A stretch of 64,000 nt of DNA from Rhizophagus irregularis. Taxonomy: Eukaryota > Glomeromycota > Glomeromycetes > Glomerales > Glomeraceae. This document shows positions 24,747-35,457 of the stretch, piece after piece (position 1 is the first letter of the stretch; each line of letters begins with the position of its first letter). The stretch covers positions 1,488,001-1,552,000 of the forward strand of contig NC_089432.1 of NCBI RefSeq assembly GCF_026210795.1. The letters run 5' to 3'. The translations under genes and the position numbers were made by a program. The notes below the pieces were generated by a model that was not told the origin of the DNA, did no database searches, and worked only from the letters and a program-made list of their open reading frames with translations.

Positions 24747-27239
24747 TTATTTATTATTTTGTAACTCTTTAAGATCTAATAAATTTTCATCATTATTTTG
24801 GCTGTCATCAATCAATAAATTGTTCAAACTTTGAAATCTTGAATTTGACGTGTCACCAATAAGATTGTCACCAGGGTTGTCGCCAAGGTTTTGCTGCTGA
24901 GTAGATGATGATGAATTATCTAAGAAATCTTTTGTATTGATTTTTTTATTCTTGTTATCAGTAGGTTCAGTTCTATTATCCACGTCTCCATATGATGTTG
25001 AATCATTATTTCTTATAGAATTTCTCAAAGAAGGAGATTCTCTTATTAACCCCACGAAATCATCATCATTTTCTTCATGTCTTCTTTCATGATCCCATCT
25101 ATTACGGGATGATCTGTGATTTAATTGCCTAAAATCTCTATCGTTTCGTATAAATAATGGTCTTAAATATTTATCATCAAATGATGTAAACCAATGCTTC
25201 TTTAAAATTTTATTATTTGTTGTTGTTTGTTGCAATTGAACCCTCACTTCAGGATTTCTATTAATACTTCCCGAATCAGATACGAATGATCCTTGAGAGT
25301 CTGTTCGATTATGTCCGTTATCACTCTCTCTTACAATATCGCGATATCTTTCTCCGTAATGAACTTCGTTATCATATCCATCAGTATAATATTTATCGTA
25401 GTTGTCTTCTTCTTCATCACTATCACTACCTTCTTCTTCAACTCCGGTTTGTACCTTCATTATTTCTAATACTCGACTAGTTGATCCTCCAAATACAACA
25501 ACACTTAATACGACAACTACAAGAACTGTTGTTCTCATCGCGTCTGCATTTTCACCTTCTAATCCAGCTGCTAATGCAAATGCTACTGCTCCTCTCAAGC
25601 CTGCCCAGAATAACATTACTGAATACTTGAATGGAATAGGTTCACCTCTATTTGCTTTGTTTCTATATCGTGATACAGTATTGATTAACTTTGAAAGTGG
25701 AAATACTGCGCTATATCTTGATATACAGATAATAATCTATAAGGATTTTTTAAAGAAACAAAAAAAAAAAATAATAATAATAAATGAAAAGTGTAATAAG
25801 TTTTAACCACAAGTCCACAACACATAACAGATACATACTGATGTAAAGAAAATAAAGAAGGGTTTATACTCCAAATCCAATTGTGTGAATAACGTCAAGC
25901 CTAAATAGATGAAAATAAAATTCTCTGATAATTTGGCAAGAATATGAAACATATATTTTGTAGTACGTTTTGTGCGTAGTGACATATTATCATACGTGTA
26001 GTGTTTCAATGTTATACCACAAAACAACAAGGAAACAATTCCTATTTTTTAGAAAGAGATTAATTAATACTAAATAAAATTCAAAAAAAAAGTTTTTTTT
26101 GATGTACAAACCTGATAAATGTAATCCGTTTGCGAACAAGTATGAAGAATATGCCATCAATGCCATAAGACATGATTCTATGGAAGGATACTTATATAAA
26201 CGAGAATGCTTTAGCATGTAATTAAATTAATTAAGGCTTAATATTAGCAAAAGAAATAAAATCAAATATATTATAATAGTTAAAGGATATCAATGCACAC
26301 GACACTCCAATAATAACTCCAATTATTAAAGAGGTTCCAAAGTTAAGGAAGAATATAAAAATACCATGAGTTATATTTGAGAAATGAAAATCTTGACCTC
26401 GATATTTTTTTAATGTTCTAACGAGAGAAATAAGGTTAATATATATATAAAACTATTAATAAAAAGAATTTCACAAATGAAATTAATACGAACTCATAAA
26501 GTACAATGGAAACAACATCATTCAAAATACTTTCTCCAAAAACTATAGAGTAAAGTTTAGGATCAACTTTGAGCGATTGGAATATGGTAAGTACGGTTAC
26601 CGGATCGGTTGCTGATAAAACAGATCCAAAAATCATTGAATCTAAAAATGAAAGGGACATTGAGCCTATTCCCATAGCTGATATTATTCCAACTAAAATT
26701 CTTTATAAGGAAGAATATTAATAAAAATTATAATTAAAAATTTTCAATAAAGCGGTTTAATATTTACCCTATGACTAAAGCTGATATAAAAGTCCCTAAA
26801 AACGCAAACGTAAGAATTGTCCCAAGATTTTTGAAGAAATTTCCCTAAACATGAAATGATTCGTAAGCAATACAAAAAAAAAATCAATAAAATTATTCAA
26901 AATGTTCACCGCCACTAAACTTATTGTTAAATATATATATATATATCGTACCTTCTTCATTTCATATCCAGTATTTAAAATAATAGGAGGAAGTAATAAG
27001 TTAAAAAAATACGTATAATTAAACGTAACCATATCCTGAATCATTGATCCTGGAGACATACGAATAATCAATCCCACTAACATTCCCGCAAAAATCGAAA
27101 TTACAGTTTCGTGTAATGCTCGTATTTGTTTGCGTTGTAAATAATAGGAAGAAAACAATGATAGTATTATAAGAGAGGTTAGAATAAGTAATGCCCAGCT
27201 CGAATAAAGCTCTTCTTCTTCAACTGGTGGTTTCTCCAT
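24747..27239 (-). CDS. endosomal/vacuolar Na+(K+)/H+ exchanger, NHX type
   Basis: Seven exons: 27239-26952, 26844-26768, 26700-26494, 26417-26291, 26217-26112, 26041-25839 and 25736-24747, giving 665 aa in one frame. The protein collinearly matches the yeast Nhx1/NHE6-9 branch of the CPA1 family. Landmarks are [139 protein letters not shown] and [20 protein letters not shown]. About twelve membrane segments are followed by an acidic, Asn/Ser-rich cytosolic tail of about 200 residues. It exchanges luminal protons for Na+ or K+ in endosomes, prevacuole or vacuole. Intron 4 is of the AT-AC minor type. Intron 3 needs the weak donor GTTCGT to keep the conserved Tyr-Glu. Confidence 0.93.
26218..26290 (-). 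other. U12-type AT-AC intron in the NHX gene
   Basis: A 73-nt intron with donor ATATCCTTT, which matches the minor-spliceosome AT-AC 5' splice site in full. It has a branch-site-like CCTTAAT whose branch adenosine lies 13 nt before the terminal AC. Removing it joins GVSCAL to MLKHSRLY in frame, exactly where yeast Nhx1-type proteins continue without a gap. No GT-AG pair in the region restores the conserved sequence. Confidence 0.88.
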
Positions 27240-28278
27240 GACTGGTGACTAGTTGTCTAAAAAGAACTGAGAAATCGAGATTCCGGAACACGTTGGTAGA
27301 AGTGTAGCCGCAACTAAATGAAAAAAAAAAAAGTTTTAGCTAATTATAGAATCGCTAAAACTTATTTTATTACTAATCAGTAGATTTGTACAACCGTAAA
27401 ACTGTATGACAGGAGACTAATTCGGGCCGATATTGTAAATTTCAAGAATTGAGCCACTGAGTCGAAATTACTTTATATAGTAAACACAGCCAACCCGTAT
27501 AATTACAAAAGTATCGACTTTGATAGGTCAGGGGATTATTTTTGATACATAAAAAAAAAAATAGAATAAATTTTTATCAAGAAGCATATCGCAACTCTAT
27601 CAAAGATCGATATTATTGCTATATATTATCTTAAAATAAAGTTTATCGACAGAACATTTGTGTACAATTTTTTATTACTGTATCTTTATTATAGGTCAAA
27701 GTTTTTAAATTACACCCAAATTTTACCAATACAATCAAAGCGAACCCTTTATTTTTATTGCATTTTCAATTTCCAATTGAAGGTGCAGTCGTGAGAACGA
27801 ATGAATTTAATATTTTAAGAAATTATGGAATATTATAAAACCGTATAAATTTATTGTTCTATCCCTATTTTCCGAAACAGCTATATTAAGAAGGTGCAGC
27901 TGTAGATTGCTTATTCTCTATATTTTATAATCGTTTTCTATTTGCTCTGATTAAAAGAATTATCGCCCAAAAAGGTAAAAATGATTTTCATTAATTTTAA
28001 CTGATTAAAAAAGATTTTCATAATTAAATTTCGCTGTGACGTTGCCGAAGATAATCTCACGCGTGTACAACACATTTCAGTTTCAATATTTTTTTTGATA
28101 TTATTAAGATATAAAAAGATAATTATGCAAATTTTATATAAATACCGTACCTCTTCCCTCCCTTCTCAGTCATCACATTTCTTAAAAGAAAAAAAAACAC
28201 ATTCTCTTTAATTTCATTAACATATCATCCCTTACCTTATTTATCTTTTTTTTTCATCGTTAAATTTGTTTTAATAAA
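27240..28278. other. divergent spacer between exchanger and chitin deacetylase
   Basis: The two genes are transcribed away from each other, so this 1-kb spacer probably holds both promoters. CT-rich initiator-like sequence (CCTCTTCCCTCCCTTCTC) lies 110-130 bases before the deacetylase ATG, and a TATA-like ATTTTATATAAATA lies at about 28130-28143. No other gene is seen. Confidence 0.5.
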
Positions 28279-29584
28279 ATGAGGGGTATTAAACTTCTAA
28301 TAATTGCCTTGTGCATTTTCAAAGTTATTGATGCCGCACCTGCCGCACAAGCAGTTACACCATACACAACACCTCCAGAAACACCTTCAGAAACACCTCC
28401 AGAAACACCTCCAGAAACACCTCCAGAAACACCGCAAACACTTCCGGAAACACCTACGGAAACATCTCCGGAAACATCAACACCTTCGCAATTACCTCCG
28501 CAAACGCAAAATGCAAACCTCAACTTCCCTATATCAGGTAATGGAACTTGTGGTGTGGCAGTTGGTTCTCGTTGCCCTGATGGTTTTTGCTGTTCTGCTG
28601 GTGGTTCTTGTGGTGAAGCTCCCGGTAAATATCTTAAATTCTTAGAGTAAACCGAATTTCAGAATAGATTTTTTGATTTAATTTTTTTCTATTAAAATTA
28701 TATATTTTATAGAACATTGTCAGGCTGGTTGCCAAGAAGAGTATGGAGTTTGTGGGGTTCCAGATAGTGTTAGAAATGTAGGCTTCCAATTTAATACATG
28801 TACTGAAAATAACACCCTCGCGATTACATTTGATGATGGACCACAGGAAGTAAGTAAATTTTATAATTCACCTACAACTTTTAATGAACCATAATATTTA
28901 TTATCACTTTTTATAATATAGATTACGGAAACATTGCTTGATAATCTTAAAGAAAGAAATGTGAAAGCCACATTTTTCATGAACGGACATGCATTTCAAA
29001 ATCATTGTATTTATGATTACGCTCCCATTGTACAACGAGCATTTAAAGAAGGACATCAAATAGCTTCACATACTTGGTCACATCCTCATTTGCCACTAGT
29101 ATCAGATGAGGAAATCCGTTATCAATTAGAATTTCTTGAAGTAGCATTCAAGAAAATGATTGGGGCAATTCCAACTTATTTTCGACCACCATTTGGCGAA
29201 CGTGCTGGATCAGTACAAAATATTTTAAGAGAAAAAGGATATAAAATGGTTATATGGGATATTGATACTAACGATTTTAAAGGAGATTTACAACTTGCTA
29301 CGGACCTTTATAATACTCAAATATCTAAATCCCCTGAACCTAATCCTCATATCATATTAAATCATGATAGAGTTGTGATCACTTCCACTACTCTTGGTCC
29401 TTTTGAAGTTGATGATGCTCTAAAAAGAGGTTATAAAGTTACTACCGTTGGTGATTGTATAGGAAAACCAGATAAAGAAGATTGGTATAGAGATATCGGT
29501 AAACCTGAAAAAAGAGATGATACTTGGAAATGTACTATTGAAGATATGCATGGATTTGGAGCTGCTCCAGATGGCACATTGTAG
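28279..29584 (+). CDS. secreted chitin deacetylase with CBM18 chitin-binding module
   Basis: Three exons, 28279-28624, 28713-28849 and 28922-29584 (introns GTAAAT..ATAG and GTAAGT..ATAG), 381 aa. Residues 1-19 are a signal peptide. Residues 30-75 are a Thr-Pro-Pro-Glu repeat linker. Residues 91-130 form a hevein-like CBM18 domain (CGVAVGSRCPDGFCCSAGG, then HCQAGCQEEYGVC). The rest is a NodB polysaccharide deacetylase domain with all catalytic motifs: TFDDGP (154-159), SHTWSHPH with His211 and His215 as metal ligands, RPPFGE near 249, DTND and ILNHD. It removes acetyl groups from chitin in the wall or extracellular space, producing chitosan. In plant-colonising fungi this can also mask chitin from host receptors (known for the family; role here inferred). 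All active-site residues are present. Confidence 0.95.
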
Positions 29585-29940
29585 TAGCTAATAAATATTA
29601 ATATTGAATTTAGCTTAGTTTATTTTACAATTTTTTTATACATAATTTATATTAGAAAAGACAAATAGTTTATTTATAGAATCTACAATGCACGAATTTG
29701 TATTCGTAGCAATTGATAAATGTTGCTCTTTTTTGTTAAAATTTAATAACCTAATAAACAAAAATAGATAAAAAAAACTAAAATTACACATTTTATTGCT
29801 GTTTTGCTAACCCAAATGTAGTAATGATTTTAATGAACTCTTAATTGATAATTAATGTTATAAAATCTTTTTGCATCAACGAACGTTCTCGAATCTTCCA
29901 AAAATTTGCATGCTTGTTTGTTTGCTTGGTGCTGATTAAC
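29585..29940. other. 3' region of the chitin deacetylase gene
   Basis: AT-rich 3' flank with several AATAAA-like candidates (29590, 29753). No gene. Confidence 0.4.
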
Positions 29941-29948
29941 GTACAGTC

Positions 29949-30325
29949 TAGGGATTAGAATCGATTATCGAATCTTTGTAGATTCGATTTTCCTTAAAAG
30001 ATAATCAATTTTAAGCTTTAATAATTAATTCTATGATCAGTAAATATATAAATTCTGAATTGAAATCGTAAAATCTATTAAGAAATTATATATCGTTACT
30101 AATACCCATACTATAACATCGTTGCGATCGTTGCCGATCATTTGCCGATCATTTCGTCATTTTTAGGTTTTTGAAGGCCATTATCGATCAATTTTTTCTT
30201 TTTGAAAATATTTTAAATAATGCATTTATTTTTTGGATGTAATGTTGAATTAATTTTTTTTGTTTAATTTTAATTTTCTCTTCAACAAATAAGATTCGAT
30301 TTTGATTCGATTATTCCAATCCCTA
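29949..30325. mobile_element. hAT-type MITE with 8-bp target duplication
   Basis: A 377-bp element. The left end TAGGGATTAGAATCGATTAT and right end inverted (..GATTCGATTATTCCAATCCCTA) share the hAT-like TA-N-N-G start. Perfect 8-bp direct duplications GTACAGTC lie at 29941-29948 and 30326-30333. The interior is AT-rich without coding capacity. Confidence 0.85.
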
Positions 30326-30595
30326 GTACAGTCTCTTAGAATCTTATAATTGTTAAAACAAAAATGATAACTTTATTTAGTTTGTTTGTTATCAATGAAC
30401 CTATATTTGGTTACAATAAATAGAAATTAAATAAGATAAGCGGTACGTAATGTCGTAATGTGGATACACAAGGTTTAAAAACATATCTTAAAATAAACTT
30501 TAAGATAAAATATTTATAACTTATTATTTGTACGTTAAAAGCTTAACTTCTTTCTCTCATACTGTCATTATTAACAAAAGTTAAAACCAAAGAAA

Positions 30596-30997
30596 ATGGC
30601 AGATAATCCTCCACCACCTCCTCCAAACCCTTATGTTGCTAAAAGACCAACAGATAAATGGAGGCATAGGGGAGTAACATATTGTAGAGTTTTTGGACAA
30701 TGGGAATGTGAAATGTGTGGAAAAAAATGGGATAGTGGGTATACCTGGGTGGCTATTAAAAAGTACGAACAAAATCTCGATGTTAGCCACTTCAAGAATA
30801 AAAAGGATCGAATGTATCAAAGATGCTCACCTTGCAATAAAAAAAATCCAAATAAGCACGAGGCAAAACTTGTATCTTTTAAACTGCTAGAAAACAATGT
30901 TAAGTTAGTAAAAGGTCCTGGACATATAAGAAATCTATGTGGAAAATGTAATAAAGGAGCAATATGTGATAGGGCTAAGGTTGGTTTAAAAGTTTAA
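30596..30997 (+). CDS. 3CxxC-type zinc-finger protein
   Basis: A single-exon 133-residue protein. After a Pro-rich start it contains ordered CxxC pairs: CEMCGKKW (residues 38-45), CSPCNKK (77-83) and LCGKCNKGAIC (113-123), with a Trp-rich first half (GQWEC, SGYTWVA). This is the architecture of the zinc-binding 3CxxC domain known from animal receptor-transporting proteins and from many fungal proteins of unknown role. No signal peptide or transmembrane segment is seen, so it is probably cytoplasmic or nuclear. The ATG follows an A-rich leader (AACCAAAGAAA). The overlapping ORFs in other frames lack these features. Confidence 0.8.
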   Translation: MADNPPPPPPNPYVAKRPTDKWRHRGVTYCRVFGQWECEMCGKKWDSGYTWVAIKKYEQNLDVSHFKNKKDRMYQRCSPCNKKNPNKHEAKLVSFKLLENNVKLVKGPGHIRNLCGKCNKGAICDRAKVGLKV

Positions 30998-31585
30998 AAT
31001 TATTATTAAATCATAAACAATAAAACTAATTATATATGTTTATGTTCTACACTATAGAAAAGATAAAGACAAACGTTCCAAAATCCGTCCGTGTTTCGTT
31101 TCCTAATATTCCTATCGTTATGATATTTTTATTCATTTGCTGTGATTAGTACTATTATTTTCGTTAAAATACAACTACATTCTTAAATTTTTTGAGAAAT
31201 TTATTATTATTATATTATATTAAAATTGAATTTTTTTTAAAAAAAAATTCTTTTTTACACTGTGAATATTCTTTGTTCGTTAATTTTTTGTCCTTTGAAA
31301 CAAATCTGCAGCTCAGCCGAACAGCCGAGATTCAATGAGTGATTGTCTTCATTTACTGACAATTTTAGAAAATTTGGTCCCCAGTAATCATGTGGGGGTT
31401 TTTTTTGTACGATTTTATACCTTTATATGTATATTGAATCCTATTTTAAGTATTTTTGTATCCCAAAAATCATTCCTAGAAACAGAAACCAAGGATAAAG
31501 AGTGATACCGACGAATTTTAATTTTTACATATTAGTATAATCTAATGAGTACTAAATGAGTACTATAATTAATATATTATAGATA
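30998..31585. other. intergenic, no recognised gene
   Basis: AT-rich 3' flank and spacer; nothing identified. Confidence 0.45.
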
Positions 31586-31666
31586 TTGTACGGTGGTATT
31601 TACATTGGTTAACGTTAACGTGACGACGTGACGTTAACCAATATATGTAAATATAGCACCGTACAA
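31586..31666. mobile_element. 81-bp near-perfect palindrome (hairpin MITE-like)
   Basis: TTGTACGGTGGTATTTACAT at the left pairs with the inverted right arm ATGTAAATATAGCACCGTACAA, and GGTTAACGT pairs with ACGTTAACC. Only a few central bases are unpaired. It would extrude as a long hairpin. It may be a foldback element; no target duplication was established. Confidence 0.75.
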
Positions 31667-32921
31667 TAACAACAATATTCGTATTATCGTGCGACATAGA
31701 GTCATTGTATTTATCAATAGACTTTTTCTTCCTTATTACTACCTTAATAATGTAATTGAAATTTTGCAACAAATTTTGCGGATATCTAAGAAAAAAATAT
31801 TAATTCCAAAACGATTGAACGACCTTCATCATTTACAACAAAAGAATGAATAATTTACAGAGTTATTTAGAAAAATTTTTAATGATAATTCTTAGTATTT
31901 AAAATGTCACGTAAACTAATTCTTTCTCAGTGTTCGTCTTTTTTTTCTTCTTATTTAACCTAAGAGACAGTTAGATAACCAGCTACTCCACCAACGCCAA
32001 TAACAACGGCGGTAAGCCGGTAACTAAGTTGGGATACCTAATAATTCAACTTGTATGATTTCAAATTTTGGAAAATTCGGACATAGTTAACAAAATATTT
32101 TGAAATGCCCTCTCCCCTCAATATTTATATATACTGTATAATAAAATTTACCTTTTTAATCAAGCAATAGCGTCAGCGCCCAAGATGTTGGTGACGAAAT
32201 ACTGTGCAAAAATTTTATTGTAATACATCATCACGTGGCCAGACAGGGGTCTAAAATTTTTGATTTTACCAGAGAATTTTCCGACGCGGTTTCAATTTAT
32301 CGGTTTTTTTAAAAAATTTATCGGAAAAATTTAATTTTAGCATAATTTTATTTATTAAAGTTTCGAAGAAGCTGTCCCGAATTACACACCAATGATTTTT
32401 GTTAATACACCATTATTTCTACCATTATTTATTCAGATTAACTACATTGGCATTTATAGTAGTCATTTTTAAAAATTTTGTATTTTCGTAAATTTTGAAT
32501 AAATCGTAAAAAAAAAAAATTATCTGATTATCGTTGTATTATCGTAAAAAATCATTTTCAAATTAATTTACATCTTAAAATTTTTTTCGAGAAAAAAAAA
32601 AACCGATTGACAAAATACTGTATATCGATTTTTTTTCTAAGAACACCACCAAAAAATTTTGGCAAACGTGACTTTGTACTACTAATCTAAAATTAGTAGA
32701 AATATCGAATAAAATAGAAGAATATTTTTCACCTGTTTTTTCCATGTATGTAATTTCGCTTTGAAAAGTATATAATTATTTTTTATTCTATCCTATTTCT
32801 TATTTTTTTTATTGTATCTTATTTTGTTGTGAAATAATAACGCGTTTTTTTAATTATTAAATATATAAAATTTCTTGCAAAAATTTTTTTTTTTGTAACC
32901 TTGGGAGTATAAAAGTGAGTT
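31667..32921. other. intergenic, no recognised gene
   Basis: AT-rich. No coding frame is supported. Long poly-A/T runs occur at 32510, 32589 and 32885. Confidence 0.45.
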
Positions 32922-33228
32922 TTGGTACGAAATCTTTAAAATCATTTGAACGACCGACAACAAAATCTCGACAATCCAAAATCTTGACAAATCAAAATCC
33001 TTGACAACTGACAAATCATTAAATCATTATACCGACAAGTTGATTATCCCGACAATTTTAGAACAAAATTATAAAATTTACCACATTTAAACTAAATATT
33101 ACATATAGCAATTTTGTTAGATTAGATTTACAAAATTGCCGATATAATGAGTTAATGACTTGTCGGGATTTTGGTGTCGATCTTGTGTTAGTCGTGCAAG
33201 TGATTGTCGAGATTTTGATCGGATACCA
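32922..33228. mobile_element. inverted-repeat element with CGACAATCC-type repeats, copy 2
   Basis: Same family as 8057-8515: TTTTGGTACGAAATC left end, GATTTTGATCGGATACCAA right end, inner AACAAAATCTCGACAATCC and AATCTTGACAA segments, and the shared block TTAGTCGTGCAAGTGA (33187-33202; 8477 in copy 1). The overall length is 307 bp against 459 bp in copy 1. Confidence 0.6.
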
Positions 33229-35457
33229 AGTGGTTGAACTGTCAAGTTTTAAAGAAGACTTTTCTGTTTAATACACTATAAAAATTATCTTTTTATTACA
33301 ATTATTAAATTATATAAATAATATAAAGATTTATTTGTTAAATTTTTAAAATGACAAATAAATAAATTTTAGGATCATAAGGAATATTTTAAATAAACGT
33401 TTCTTTGAACTACAAGTATTTTTAAGATAAACTTCCCTCGCTTTATTATTTCTTAAAAAAAAAAAATTTGTACAAAATAATAACTAATAAAATTCGACAG
33501 GTCACAGTGGATAAAATATATTATATTTTGGACTAATAATAATGAAAAAGTATTAATAGTTACTACTCGACATAAAAATAATTATTGTATCAATGATTAT
33601 ATTCTTATTATTGTAAATACATGAAGGGTGCCACAATTACGAGTGCCGAGCAAATAATTATTGTACTTAGTAAACAAGTTGTACTAAATGCCTGATAAAA
33701 TACGATTAATAAACATTAATTATTTCTTAAAATTTATTTTAATACCCTTATTATTACTCTGTCTTTTTAACTTCCTTTAATTACAAATACAAATTCCGGT
33801 AATTACAAATTCAGTTAATTACAATATATTATCCTATTTAATTAATCATAATAATATATGATTGAAACAAGTTTTTTATAATATTATTAGATTCAAACAA
33901 AAAACATTTATTAATCATCGCCATCACGCCATTGTGTTAAAAAATCATAAGATTATTTGGTTAGTAACTTTATTCGATTAGAGTGGCCAAGAGCCAAGTA
34001 ACAATATAAACAATACTGTAACAATAAAAATGAAATAATGCTATTTTAATTTTTTTTTTTTAATTTTGTAATTATTATTTTCCAAATTTAGATGAATGTT
34101 TTAAAAATCTTATCGGTAAACTAGCCGATTAATGCACGTAATGCTAAATAATTTTAATTATCGACTAAAAGCTAAAAATTTTTAAGTTTGTACAAATCGA
34201 ATTTAATCTGCAGGAGCAAGTGTCGATCGTTTCATTTATTTTTACATAGCTCACCATTCTTTTTTTATAATTAAAATTATCGTAAAATAGGAATGTATCA
34301 GCAAATTTAAGTAAACCCCTTACATATTGAAAAGTATCCAAGATTGTATTTATGTAATCGATCTAGTCCGAATGGAATTTTTTTTTTTGTTTTTCTTATA
34401 AGGCAATGAATCTCGTGGAACACGGGTTCAAATTAAACCGAAATATGATTCCTTTACATGTAATATACGTTAACAAAAATAATTTTTTTTTTTAAAAAAA
34501 AATAAAGAATAATTATGGATTATGAAAATAATTCTTCAAGATCTAGAAAATTTATCATACTATACAATTATAATTTAAATAAGATTACTAATAATTAAAA
34601 TAGAGTAGTTTCAAAAAGTTGCTAAATCGATTATCATTTTATTCTATGTGAATGTTTTCGAACGGTACTAGAACTTCTAACTTCTATTAAATTCTTGGCT
34701 CTTGGCTGGGGCTAAATGCTAAATATACTAACGTAAACTTTGAAAATTTTTTAAAGGTGACGTTCTTGGCTCTAATTGCGATGATCACCTGATCTTTGTT
34801 AAATTCGGCCAAGATTTTGTGATCTGCAAAACATAATTGTGCGACTTGTTTCGGAATAAATTTTTAGATCTTTTGGATTTTTGTGCGTGTAACCATATCA
34901 TATATATGATTTGATAAATTTGATATCAAATTTTCACACACACGAGCCAAGAGAAAGAATAACGTAAAAGTAAAAAGATTGGGAGATGAAGAAATGAAAA
35001 AGGGGGAATCGTACGCAAAAACAATTCTAGACGCGGTATTATTGTAGTAATTATAAATAAATCTTTCTTTCTTTTTTTTATTCGTTCGAAAGCAATTAAA
35101 ATTCTTCAAAACATTACATACGCCAAGGATGTCCAGATAATTTATTGGTTATCATTGAAAGGTTTTTTACCTTAATTTCGAATGCACTAATAATTATATA
35201 TTTATATTCAAAATTTCAAATTATGCAAATGACTTTACCGATTTGGTAACATACGAGTTTTAATTATTTGGTAAATTTTATCTATTTTTAAATTAAAGAT
35301 TATATTGATGAATTTTTATATAAATATGATGCTTCTTTTCTTTCAGTTTTTTTCAAGTCAGCTTAATATCTTAAAAACAAATAGCTGTCTTATAAAAAAA
35401 AATAGAGATATATTATCCCAATACCCTTTAGACATATTTCGTTCAAAATCTCGTAAA
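33229..35457. other. intergenic, upstream region of the collagen-like gene
   Basis: AT-rich, no recognised gene. The in-frame upstream ATG at 35305 would add 51 residues before the signal peptide and is unlikely to be used. The minus ORF 35109-34864 has no recognised features. Confidence 0.4.

Noticed and set aside
34398-34446. Possible tRNA (GGGTTCAAATT resembling a B box)
   Set aside because: No acceptor stem, anticodon arm or A box could be placed around it.
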